Shown here: in pieces, positions 25,829-34,909 of the stretch
Layout of the letters: each line of letters opens with the position of its first letter
Numbering within the stretch: the first letter of the stretch is position 1
From: Suicoccus acidiformans
GTDB taxonomy: Bacteria > Bacillota > Bacilli > Lactobacillales > Aerococcaceae
Assembly (NCBI RefSeq): GCF_003546865.1
Contig: NZ_CP023434.1
Location: forward strand, 2,170,001-2,234,000
Direction: 5' to 3'
DNA length: 64,000 bases
Made by a program: the position numbers and the translations under genes
Notes under the pieces: model-generated
What the model saw: only the letters and a program-made list of their open reading frames with translations
What the model was told of the DNA's origin: nothing
Databases searched by the model: none

Positions 25829-28800
25829 CTACTTCTCCTCCTTTTTCTTCAGTCCATAAGCCGTACCAAGTAGAATACCAGCTCCAATCAAGCCCAAAAG
25901 GGATTCCTGTTCCCCTGTATTTGGCAAAACGCTAGCTGAAACAGGCGGTTCAATAGTCTCAATTGGTGGATGAGGTGGTGTGGGTTGATTTGGACTTGGT
26001 TCTTCAGGTTGAGGTGTACGTGTTACAACTGTATTTGAGCTGATGACATAGCCATTCACTGTATGAAGGTAGGTATTCTCCACCTGACCAGTCGCAATCC
26101 GTTTCATCTGCAGGTAAACATCTGCCTGAAAGGCTGAATCATCAGAGATAGTCTCTAAGAAGGATTTATCAAATGAAATTGACACTAGGCCATTTTCTGT
26201 ATCCACCTGTTGCAAGGTATATTTCGTGACTTCTGTCCCCTCTTTTAAGACAGAACCGTCTTTGAGGATGACATCCGTCATCAGATAGCTGCGATAAACA
26301 CCATTATACTCATCATGCTTTTCATCATAGTTATCTTCAAAACCATATTCAAATAAATCAGTCGCACGATTGCTTGGAATCAATGCTCCAACCAAGCGAT
26401 AGTTAAAGGTTTGATGCAAGGCCACTTCTTTCCCGTCAAGGCTCTCATATTTATGAGACAAGTCGATCACCACATCTTTTTGTGGGTCTAATTTTGGAAC
26501 ATTATTAACCACTGTTTCCGTGACATAGGCCAAGCCAAAATCAATCTGATAGGCTGTATTTTCATACTGACCACCTGTTTTGGTCAACTCATTTTTAACT
26601 GTCATCGGAAGCGTGACAACTAAGGTTTGACCAGTCCTCACATAGGTCTCATAAAAGGTTTTGGGATCATCGCTACTAAGGACCTGAATGGCTCCTTTAG
26701 GTGTAAACTGGCGTTTAGCCATGGCATCTTGAACAACTTTCGGAGCTTCTGACAAACTAGCGTATGTGCTAACAGAAATACCAGATACACGATTGCCATC
26801 CTTATCCAAAACTTGAATGCCGTCAGGAATTAGGGTAAGGGCTTCTTCTGGGTAATCGTCTACCATGTAAAATCCCTTGGCAAGTACATCATCCGTCACG
26901 ACCATGTCCTTGTATTGACTGTAATCCAAGACAATTTTGTAATAATTGACCGTATTCGGAAGAACAGTCTTTCCATCAATTGAAATACCTTCTTGGTTGG
27001 TATTAGACTTGTGTGGAGTTACTTTAGGGACAAAATTGGTCACCGTGTTGGTTTCATAGGCTTGCCCAAAGTCCACCTGATAAGCCACGTTTTCATAAGA
27101 CTTCCCTGAATTAAGCATGGTTTCCAAAACCGTCATCGGAGTGACAATGGTAATATTCTCCCCCTTGGTCACATAAGATTCAAAAAAGGCTTGTGGGTCC
27201 TCAGGCATGAAAACTTGAAAAGCTCCTTTAGGCTGAATTTTTTGTTTCGAAAGGGCTGCTTGTAGCATTTTAGGAGCTTCTGATAATTGAGAATAAGCCT
27301 TCACCGTGATTCCTGAAACTGTTTTGCCATCAGATGTGATAAACTGAATAGCTGCTTCATCCGGCAATAAAGCTTCTTCTGGATAATCATCCACAAAGTA
27401 AAAACCTTGTGCAATCTGAGAGTTGTCTGCTTTAATCCCTCGGTATTGGTCCAAATCCCATGAGAGAGTATAGTGATTTTGAGTTCCCACTAGCATGGGC
27501 TTCCCATTGATGTCTACTTTGTCTTTATTGAGGTTTTGTTTCTTGGGTTCTGGAGAAACAAGCGTGTTAGTCACTTCTTTGGTTTCATAGCCATTGCCGA
27601 AATCAACTTGATAAGCCTTGTTTGTATAGGTCTTAGTTTGACCATAGAGACTATCTTTCACCGTCATTTTGGTCAAAAGAGCTAAAGAAGTTCCTGTTTG
27701 AACATACTGGTCATAAAAGGCTTGGTTGTCATCCGGCAAAAAGACTTGAAAGGCACCTGTCGGTGAAATCTTAGCACGAGCTAATTTATCTTGAAGGTCT
27801 TTAGGAGCTTCATTTAGTGAAGCATAGTTTTTAACCGTTATTCCTGATACCTTCTGACCGTCAAGGGTTGTGATAGCCATCCCATTTTCCACCACATCAA
27901 GCACTTCCTCTGGGTAATCGTCCACAAAGAAGAAGCCTCGTGCAATTGTCTCTTTAGCAGAACGATCTCCCTTATACTGGTCCAAATCCCAAATCAATCG
28001 GTAGTGGTTGGTTGTACCAAGGGCTACGACCGTGTCATTAATGAGGACACCATCCGCATTTTCATTGTTTTTATCTGGTGTAATGAGTGTGGTTGTCTCC
28101 CCATCACCTGGTGTACGAACCGTTACAACATTTGAAGTGACTGTGTAAGCATTGGTTGTACCCTTGTTCAAAAGGAGTTTGTAACTATTGGAATAAGTTG
28201 CCCCATCATTTTGAACAGAACCATAGAGTTTAGGAGCGGTCAGTTGATAAACCTTGGTTAAATCTTTATTTACCTCCTGCAACAAGTTTTCCTTTGCGGT
28301 CAAGGTCACAAAATTCTTAGTCTCATCAAAGCTAAGGACATAGTTTCCATTCTCTTTTTGTGTTGTTTCCTTATCAAATAGGTAACCAGCAGGCAAGTAG
28401 TCCTCAAAAATGAGACTAGTCGTTTGAGCACGATTGGGCGATAAGGCATCAACTGTTAAGGGATAAATCACCGTTGAATCTTTTGCGACAGTTTTCTCAT
28501 GAAGATTAGCTTGGTCACTATTGACCACTTCTTTCATAATCTCTGGAGTTGTCGTCAAACGGTACGCATGATAATGGACAGTTGGTACTTGTGGTGGCGT
28601 TGGAAGTTCTTTTGGAATAGGTTTGACAGGTAAGGTTACCTTGGTCAAAGTCAGACTAGGCTGGCTCACTTCTTCCAAAGGCTTTGGCGTGAAGGTCACA
28701 GGATTTTCAGGTGTAAAGGTTTTTGGAGTAAAGACATCTGGTGTTACAGTAATAGGTTCTGGAATGGGTTCAAGTTCCACCGCTACATGAGGTTTGGGAC

Positions 28801-30724
28801 TATACGGTGTTACTGTACGTGCAACTGGTAGGGTATTTAAGGCAAACCAGTAAGACAATCCAACATTCTGTGGCATATCGCCTTGGCCAAAGGTGACTGT
28901 ATAGGTATTGCCTGATGTAACTGTTGAGACAATAGCTCCTTTATAAGCATAACGACTTGATGTGGTATCCCATTCCTCAGGTAAATTCAAATCACTTGCA
29001 CGGTTGGAACCCAAAGAACGGGCCAGACCTTCATTAGTCACTTGAACGGTTGAACCATTAATCGGCACAAATTTCCCAGAAGTATCTTTGACATATTCTA
29101 AACCAATGTCATTATGATTGAGGGAAGAATGCGTGAAGACACCTGGCTTTTCTTTTGAGAAGGTAACTTGTGAACCGTCTTCCAAGAAATACCTGGCAAC
29201 TACACGAAACTCCATCTTGTCTGTTCGCCAATCACCGTTTCCGTCATTTCGATAGGCAATAAAGCCTTCGGTAGGATCATTTGGCACAACTAGTTTCACA
29301 GCATCGGTTCCAGCTGGTGATACAAGGTTGGTAATATCGTAAGTCACACGACTAATCTTTTTCCCATCAAATCGTGCATTTTGGAGATTTTGATAGTTAA
29401 AACTAAGAGTCTCACCTGTTTTGAAGCTGTCATAGACAAAGAATCCTGTTGAATCCAAAATTCTTGAGTAGCCACCCAGCATAGCATCGCCAGTTGAAAT
29501 AATCTGATTAGGATTTCGGGTAATTGCTCCATGTTTTGCTTGTGGCTCACCGTTATTGAGATTGAGGGCTTGAGCAAGGGCTTCAGAAATATAACCTTCT
29601 TCACCTTTCGAAATCTCGGCCAAATCACGTTGGTAGCGTTCCATTTCTTTGGCATTGTAGGCATCAATCGCTTCATTCTCTTTTCTGGCTGCGACTTCTT
29701 TTTCTTTATTACGTTTGGTAATAGCTTCAATCTCAGCTGCTCGATCTGAAACGAATTGTTGTTTCTCCTGATTAGCTTGATCTACTGCGGCTTGACCAGC
29801 ACGGTTTTCAGCATCAACAGCTGCTTGACCTGCCTGATTCCGCTTTTCAATGGCTTCGTTATCTGCTTTTGCCTTAGCAAGTCCAGCTTCATTTTGTTTT
29901 TGAATGGCCTGATTTTTCGCAACAATATCATCTGCCTTTGTTTTCTTTGTTAGATAATCTGCTACAGCTTGTTCGTTAGTTGATTGAATGGTTTCAACAG
30001 CCTTGCCATAGTTTGTATAGTCAAGTACAGATGTCCCATTTCCTGATGAAACTACTTGTTCAATTACTGTCACATCAGCATCTGCATACTGGGATTTTAG
30101 GTCATTGACTTTGGTATCAACCCAAGTATATGTCTCTTTACCAGTTTGGTTGGCCCCTTCGTAGGCCTGTGACAGCTCCTTATTTTCTTGTTCAATGCGG
30201 GCTTTATTCGATTCGTATGTCGCTTTGTCAGCTTTGTAGCTTTCAGTAACTTCATTGATAGCCACAACTTGGTTTTGGGCATCTGCTTCTGCTTTTGAAA
30301 TTTGTTGGCTGGTCTCTGACGCAGAAGTTGTATTCCCCAAATCCATTGGGCTATCTTCAACCGTAGAAACACCTTCAGCCTTTGCCTGTTCCACTGCTTG
30401 TGTTACCGTATCATGTGGTACGGTGACAGCAATTGCACCGTTAGATTGTCCAGTTGATGCCATACTTTCAGTTTGTTCAGAAACAGGGGTTGGTTGTGCT
30501 TCTGGTAAATTCGTGGCTGGATTCTCCGTTCGTTGGATGGTGGTGTCAACTGATGGAGTAACTTCATCAGCATGTGCAACCGTTCCTCCCCAAGCAACAA
30601 CAGCTGTCACCATGGTTCCAAGGGCAACGGAACATAAAGTACGATATTTTTTACTCTTGCGAAAGACGTGTTTCTCGCCTTTTTCCTGATTGACAAGAAA
30701 GTGATGATTACATGTTTTGGTCAT
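25829..30724 (-). CDS. LPxTG-anchored antigen I/II-like surface adhesin of the ICE
   Basis: The 1631-residue protein has a signal region (KKYRTLCSVALGTMVTAVVAW, cut near VAHADE), an Ala/Glu/Gln-rich coiled-coil region (about 160-370), a V-type beta domain (about 400-670), a Pro-rich stretch with TPKTFTP-type repeats (about 680-750), then C-terminal modules including three related units of about 165 residues, each with a WDLDQY- or DYSQY-type start and a VDDYPEEAL motif. It ends in LPNTG, a hydrophobic helix and KKKEEK for sortase anchoring. The ATG at 30724 is chosen since AAGGAC precedes it. Related ICE adhesins help cell contact and aggregation during conjugation. Confidence 0.9.
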   Translation of the reverse strand: MTKTCNHHFLVNQEKGEKHVFRKSKKYRTLCSVALGTMVTAVVAWGGTVAHADEVTPSVDTTIQRTENPATNLPEAQPTPVSEQTESMASTGQSNGAIAVTVPHDTVTQAVEQAKAEGVSTVEDSPMDLGNTTSASETSQQISKAEADAQNQVVAINEVTESYKADKATYESNKARIEQENKELSQAYEGANQTGKETYTWVDTKVNDLKSQYADADVTVIEQVVSSGNGTSVLDYTNYGKAVETIQSTNEQAVADYLTKKTKADDIVAKNQAIQKQNEAGLAKAKADNEAIEKRNQAGQAAVDAENRAGQAAVDQANQEKQQFVSDRAAEIEAITKRNKEKEVAARKENEAIDAYNAKEMERYQRDLAEISKGEEGYISEALAQALNLNNGEPQAKHGAITRNPNQIISTGDAMLGGYSRILDSTGFFVYDSFKTGETLSFNYQNLQNARFDGKKISRVTYDITNLVSPAGTDAVKLVVPNDPTEGFIAYRNDGNGDWRTDKMEFRVVARYFLEDGSQVTFSKEKPGVFTHSSLNHNDIGLEYVKDTSGKFVPINGSTVQVTNEGLARSLGSNRASDLNLPEEWDTTSSRYAYKGAIVSTVTSGNTYTVTFGQGDMPQNVGLSYWFALNTLPVARTVTPYSPKPHVAVELEPIPEPITVTPDVFTPKTFTPENPVTFTPKPLEEVSQPSLTLTKVTLPVKPIPKELPTPPQVPTVHYHAYRLTTTPEIMKEVVNSDQANLHEKTVAKDSTVIYPLTVDALSPNRAQTTSLIFEDYLPAGYLFDKETTQKENGNYVLSFDETKNFVTLTAKENLLQEVNKDLTKVYQLTAPKLYGSVQNDGATYSNSYKLLLNKGTTNAYTVTSNVVTVRTPGDGETTTLITPDKNNENADGVLINDTVVALGTTNHYRLIWDLDQYKGDRSAKETIARGFFFVDDYPEEVLDVVENGMAITTLDGQKVSGITVKNYASLNEAPKDLQDKLARAKISPTGAFQVFLPDDNQAFYDQYVQTGTSLALLTKMTVKDSLYGQTKTYTNKAYQVDFGNGYETKEVTNTLVSPEPKKQNLNKDKVDINGKPMLVGTQNHYTLSWDLDQYRGIKADNSQIAQGFYFVDDYPEEALLPDEAAIQFITSDGKTVSGITVKAYSQLSEAPKMLQAALSKQKIQPKGAFQVFMPEDPQAFFESYVTKGENITIVTPMTVLETMLNSGKSYENVAYQVDFGQAYETNTVTNFVPKVTPHKSNTNQEGISIDGKTVLPNTVNYYKIVLDYSQYKDMVVTDDVLAKGFYMVDDYPEEALTLIPDGIQVLDKDGNRVSGISVSTYASLSEAPKVVQDAMAKRQFTPKGAIQVLSSDDPKTFYETYVRTGQTLVVTLPMTVKNELTKTGGQYENTAYQIDFGLAYVTETVVNNVPKLDPQKDVVIDLSHKYESLDGKEVALHQTFNYRLVGALIPSNRATDLFEYGFEDNYDEKHDEYNGVYRSYLMTDVILKDGSVLKEGTEVTKYTLQQVDTENGLVSISFDKSFLETISDDSAFQADVYLQMKRIATGQVENTYLHTVNGYVISSNTVVTRTPQPEEPSPNQPTPPHPPIETIEPPVSASVLPNTGEQESLLGLIGAGILLGTAYGLKKKEEK

Positions 30725-30834
30725 AAATAGTCCTTCTTTTCTTTTATTCTTTAGCAACAAACTGTCACTCTTTCCTCATCATAAAAAAGAAGGCTTGATT
30801 TTGTTATCACAATCAGTTCAGGGAAAAGAAAAAA

Positions 30835-30858
30835 GCTATCGGAAGCACAACCGATAAC
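30835..30858 (-). terminator. Terminator upstream of the adhesin gene
   Basis: GTTATCGG and CCGATAGC pair across an 8-base loop on the minus strand, followed by TTTTTTCTTTT. It would end the Abi gene transcript before the adhesin gene, which has a gap of about 230 bases for its own promoter; I could not place that promoter. Confidence 0.65.
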
Positions 30859-30958
30859 CTTTGAAGAAGACTTAAAAATAAAAAAAAGAGGAGGACTGAC
30901 GCATCAGACCCTCCCAGACGTGACTAGCACGCCCCAATTCGATACAACTATGATACCA

Positions 30959-31969
30959 CTAATTTCGTTTTTCGTCAATAAATTTACTTAATTGTTGAAT
31001 CGATGTTTTTCTATTTGTACTGATAATCTTAAAGAGAATATCACGATTATTGAGCGAAACATCAAATCGTTCAACAATTTCATTGAATTGATTGATGTAG
31101 TTATTGAGGACTACTGTATCAAATTTTAGAATATTCAAAGTCCAAATTAGTAGAATGAAATAATCTTCAATGAAAACACAAGTGAATGTCGATAATCCTA
31201 AATCTTGTTTTATCTGTTTTTTGAGTGCTTTAGATACACCGCTTGAAAAATTGGCATCAAAAATCGCACTGTTGTGCATGGTAGCATTCCTTAACTCAAT
31301 AAGAGCATTGACAACTAACTCAAGAGAGTTTGACCTATTTGGAATGATCGTGAAATCTTGATTCAATTTTTCACGACTTGACTTAGTTAAACTTCCTAAA
31401 AATCTACTAAACTGTCCTAGAGTAATAACTTCAAAATAAGCCCAGAGAGGAATTTGATAATCACTTTTTAAATAATGCTTAATGACCTCATTTTTATCTG
31501 AGTAATAGTCAATTGTATCCAGTACATTTTGTCTAGTTTCATTATACTGATCGAGTTTGTTACCATATTTTTCATGGTCTTCAGGATAGTCCATGTAACA
31601 AGCTAATTGATGTTCTAATATATCTTCTATCCCACTACTAGATTCTGCGACTATTGAATCGATAGTCCGATTTTTTAATGCTGTCTCTACAAGCATCACT
31701 ATTGGATAAAATAGTCCTTTTAACTCCATATCAAAATTGTAGATTGCTTCAATTTCCTTAAATGAAGAAAGGGGCAGAATCCCATCTGAATTGGATTTTT
31801 TAACGAATCTATATCGTTTATAACCATGATAATATCCCATATTTAAGAGTGTGACAGAGTCATCATCTTGAATATCTATTTTATGATTTTTAAAGATATG
31901 GTCAACTAGATCCCCAGAAGTTAAACCAGTTTTCGACTCTTTTTTCATTTTTTCAATAATTGTTTCCAT
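30959..31969 (-). CDS. Abi_2-family (AbiF/AbiD-like) abortive-infection protein
   Basis: The 336-residue protein matches the Abi_2 pattern: LLNMGYYHGYKRYRFV, SFKEIEAIYNFDMELKGLFYPIVMLVETALKNR, PLWAYFEVITLGQFSRF and ELRNATMHNSAIFD. The last contains RNxxxH, the HEPN ribonuclease-type motif. Family members stop phage growth by killing or stalling the infected cell. The gene is inserted between the CHAP hydrolase and the adhesin genes, between two terminators, and is AT-rich against its neighbours, so it looks like cargo rather than a transfer gene. It may instead be dispensable core; there is no antitoxin-like partner beside it. Confidence 0.85.
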   Translation of the reverse strand: METIIEKMKKESKTGLTSGDLVDHIFKNHKIDIQDDDSVTLLNMGYYHGYKRYRFVKKSNSDGILPLSSFKEIEAIYNFDMELKGLFYPIVMLVETALKNRTIDSIVAESSSGIEDILEHQLACYMDYPEDHEKYGNKLDQYNETRQNVLDTIDYYSDKNEVIKHYLKSDYQIPLWAYFEVITLGQFSRFLGSLTKSSREKLNQDFTIIPNRSNSLELVVNALIELRNATMHNSAIFDANFSSGVSKALKKQIKQDLGLSTFTCVFIEDYFILLIWTLNILKFDTVVLNNYINQFNEIVERFDVSLNNRDILFKIISTNRKTSIQQLSKFIDEKRN

Positions 31970-32067
31970 TTAAAATATTCAGTAACCTCTCCTTAGTATT
32001 ATACCATATCACTAAACTTATCAAAGTAACTAAAAGGTAGAATTTCTCACGAAATAATTGCAAAACA

Positions 32068-32100
32068 ATATGCTAACAAATCCAATTATTGTTAGCATAT
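32068..32100. terminator. Terminator between CHAP hydrolase and Abi genes
   Basis: Perfect 12-base arms ATATGCTAACAA and TTGTTAGCATAT with a 9-base loop lie 7 bases after the hydrolase stop. The longest T-run is on the plus strand, so it may act both ways. Confidence 0.65.
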
Positions 32101-32106
32101 CCTTTT

Positions 32107-34908
32107 TTATTTCGTCGTATAAGCAAAACTCAAGCTACTATCCACTCCAGATAATTTACGGAAGGTGTAGTTTGGATTGCCATTGTAGTTGGTTTCGGAG
32201 ATAAGGAATGAGCCATCTGGGTAGACTTTTTCGACGAAGGCCACATGTCCATATTCTGTTGGTGTGCCATGTCCACCTCCCGCAAATGAGAGTATGGCTC
32301 CAGCTTGCGGACTTGTCCCTGTCTCCCCACCGAGACTTGCGGCTGTACGCACCCAATCTTGGCCATTGCCCATGGTACTGATAATTGGAATCTTCTCACC
32401 GTTTTTACCTTTGAGTTTTAGACCCAGTTGGTTGATACGGGCTGCAACTCCCCAAGTACATTGGCCGTAGGCATACCCCATACCGTCACCACCTCCTGGA
32501 ACAGAGTTTTCAAAAAGGTCTCCTCGTACAGCTTCAAGTGCTTTTGGATCACTTTGTGCTGTCCCACCGTTAGGTTGACTAAAGCCTTTTTCAATTTGGT
32601 AATACCACTCACTTGCTCGTGTCTGACGTTCAAGTAGCTTATCACCACTATTTCCTTCCCAGTAAATGAGAAAGAGTTGGGCAAGACTAGCTGGACTACC
32701 TGTATTTTTGAAGAAGTCCTTTAACCAGTTGATGTAATAAGGACTATCCCCATGCAACATGAAATCCAGTTGTAACCCTAAGTCATACCACTTTTGATGT
32801 TTTCCTTTGGCATATTCCAACAATAAAGTATGTCTGCGTGACCCATCCGCGGTATCTGTCCATTGGCCTAAGCCTAAACCACGTTTGAGAATATTTGGGT
32901 AACGCCCATTGTATATAGTTGGACCATTAAGTGAGAGCCATCCCTCATCATCCCACGAACTATCTGTCGCACCAACTGGCGGAGATAAATAGTCGCCTTC
33001 AGCTCGTTTTGGATTAATGGAGGATTCTACCGACCAATTTCCTAAAATGGCTGCAATAGCTTGATTGGTCGCACCCTTACTTTTAAGATAATCATAAATA
33101 GCCTTGGCTCTCTCGAACTCATCGCCACCAAACTGACCGATAGTTGGAAGAATGGTGGTCTGAACCTGGATTACTTTTGGAAAGTAGAAAGCTGGATTGA
33201 CATAGACTAGCTTATCCGTGTCATCATCAACCTTTTGATAGGTGACTTTTAGACCCGTTCCATCTTTGGTCTGACCAATAATATCTCCTGCCAAGACTTG
33301 TTGATTTTCACTCACACGACCTGAATGAATACCAAACAAGGTTAGTTTAGTCTTATTCACTCCCTTACCAGATGTCAAAATAACATTCTCTCCATCAAGA
33401 GATACCTTGCCATCCATCGGTGCCACAATGACTTGACCTTCTTTTGCTTCTAAGATGATATGGTGATGAAGCGTTGGTTTCTCATCAATGACCTCATAAC
33501 CATATCGGTAGGTCATGTTTAAACTATCCTCATCGGTCTGTCCCTGAAAGGGATTGTCCAATTCTTGAAGGGCTAGATAGTTGCCTCCTTCTGTCAACTC
33601 CTTTAACTCTTCCTGGTCCTCATCAGACAGCTTGTAAGCTGGTTCTTTATATAGGTCAGACATGGATTTAATAGAATCTCCACCATTTAAGTCCATCCAG
33701 ACTTGACTGAGAAATTCTTTGTAGGTCGCACCGCCTGTTTCCATGAAATCGTCAAGCTTGTAGTCTTGGTATTGATGATTCATGTAAACCATAACCTCAT
33801 CAATCTTAGTGTAAAAGGTAATTCCCTTTTCGTTGGTTCTTGTATGTTCCGCATCTTCCAACGTCATGTGGGTATAACTCTTACTCAATTCTATTTCATC
33901 TTGTTGAATGACACTACTAGCTGAAACACTCATGAAAAAGCTCATCATCAAAAGGAGTATCAAGAGAATGCCTGAGATAATCCAAGTCAAAGGATTTCCC
34001 GCAAGAACAGAAAAGAAAGTCATACTTCCCTTAATGGCTTGGACAACCCCCTTAACTCCTGCTAGACTGTGCTTTCTAGCATGCTTTAAAAAGGTTTGGT
34101 AGCGTCTTCTTGGTTTAAGACGTTTCTGGCGTGTGAATCCTTTTCCCTTTTTGAAGTTCTGGAATCGTTCCTTTCCATGAGAAAATTTTGTTTTGGTAAA
34201 CCGCACACCAGTCTGTCCACTTTTTACTGCCACCTTACCTGCTTGAAAGGTAAACCTTCCATAGCGTCTGGCTTTCAGGCTAGTATCCTTCATGGTTCTT
34301 AGACCATCTAAATCATCCTCCTGTGCTATCAGGTCAAGGGATTCAGATGCAGCTATGCCTAATCCAACTTTGACTTTGGTAGAGTTTTTCTTAGTCTTTT
34401 GGACTTTCTTGAGTTGTTTAACCTCACGCTTGGCAGAACTTACGTCTTTTTCTGCACTGAGTCGATCAAATGATTTTTCTTGGTGAAACTGAAAGCGAGA
34501 CTTCAGGGAAGGATTTTCTTTTTGGAAAGTAAACTTGGGATTAACTGCCTTTTGCTTCTCACTTAGTTTCACTTCTGACAAATGTTTTCTTGCGGTCCGC
34601 AAACGCTCTTGAGCTTGAGGAAGTCGATAGTTCTTGATTTCCTTTACCTTCAACAGTCTAGGAGACACATAGGTAATTTCTTTTAGGAACTTCTCTTCTG
34701 CTTCCTTTTGGCTACTGAGTAGATTTCCTTTTAACTCTATTTTCTTATCTTGAAAAAGAGAATTTTGGGCTGGTTTTCGAAATCGTCCTTTTTTAGGAAC
34801 AGACTGTTTTAAGGTCCTAACTTCTTTCCGATAATGCATGCGGGCTGTTTTTAAGTTGCTTCGAAAGTTTTGTCTGGCTTGTTTGACTAGCTTTTTATCC
34901 TCTTTCAT
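32107..34908 (-). CDS. Conjugal transfer peptidoglycan hydrolase (PrgK/CD1108-like, CHAP domain)
   Basis: The 933-residue protein has a Lys/Arg-rich cytoplasmic N-terminal part (about 1-310), one membrane segment (TWIISGILLILLLMMSFFM), a region like a degenerate M23 domain (VIVAPMDGKVSLDGENVIL to GLKVTYQK, without the usual zinc His set), a phage-tail-type lysozyme domain (AAILGNWSVESSINPKRAEGDY, GLGLGQWTD) and a C-terminal CHAP domain with YGQCTWGVAARI, YGHVAFVE and ISETNYNG, giving the Cys-His-Asn set. It opens the cell wall for the transfer channel. The start overlaps the VirB4 gene end closely (1 base apart). Confidence 0.9.
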   Translation of the reverse strand: MKEDKKLVKQARQNFRSNLKTARMHYRKEVRTLKQSVPKKGRFRKPAQNSLFQDKKIELKGNLLSSQKEAEEKFLKEITYVSPRLLKVKEIKNYRLPQAQERLRTARKHLSEVKLSEKQKAVNPKFTFQKENPSLKSRFQFHQEKSFDRLSAEKDVSSAKREVKQLKKVQKTKKNSTKVKVGLGIAASESLDLIAQEDDLDGLRTMKDTSLKARRYGRFTFQAGKVAVKSGQTGVRFTKTKFSHGKERFQNFKKGKGFTRQKRLKPRRRYQTFLKHARKHSLAGVKGVVQAIKGSMTFFSVLAGNPLTWIISGILLILLLMMSFFMSVSASSVIQQDEIELSKSYTHMTLEDAEHTRTNEKGITFYTKIDEVMVYMNHQYQDYKLDDFMETGGATYKEFLSQVWMDLNGGDSIKSMSDLYKEPAYKLSDEDQEELKELTEGGNYLALQELDNPFQGQTDEDSLNMTYRYGYEVIDEKPTLHHHIILEAKEGQVIVAPMDGKVSLDGENVILTSGKGVNKTKLTLFGIHSGRVSENQQVLAGDIIGQTKDGTGLKVTYQKVDDDTDKLVYVNPAFYFPKVIQVQTTILPTIGQFGGDEFERAKAIYDYLKSKGATNQAIAAILGNWSVESSINPKRAEGDYLSPPVGATDSSWDDEGWLSLNGPTIYNGRYPNILKRGLGLGQWTDTADGSRRHTLLLEYAKGKHQKWYDLGLQLDFMLHGDSPYYINWLKDFFKNTGSPASLAQLFLIYWEGNSGDKLLERQTRASEWYYQIEKGFSQPNGGTAQSDPKALEAVRGDLFENSVPGGGDGMGYAYGQCTWGVAARINQLGLKLKGKNGEKIPIISTMGNGQDWVRTAASLGGETGTSPQAGAILSFAGGGHGTPTEYGHVAFVEKVYPDGSFLISETNYNGNPNYTFRKLSGVDSSLSFAYTTK

Positions 34909-34909
34909 C

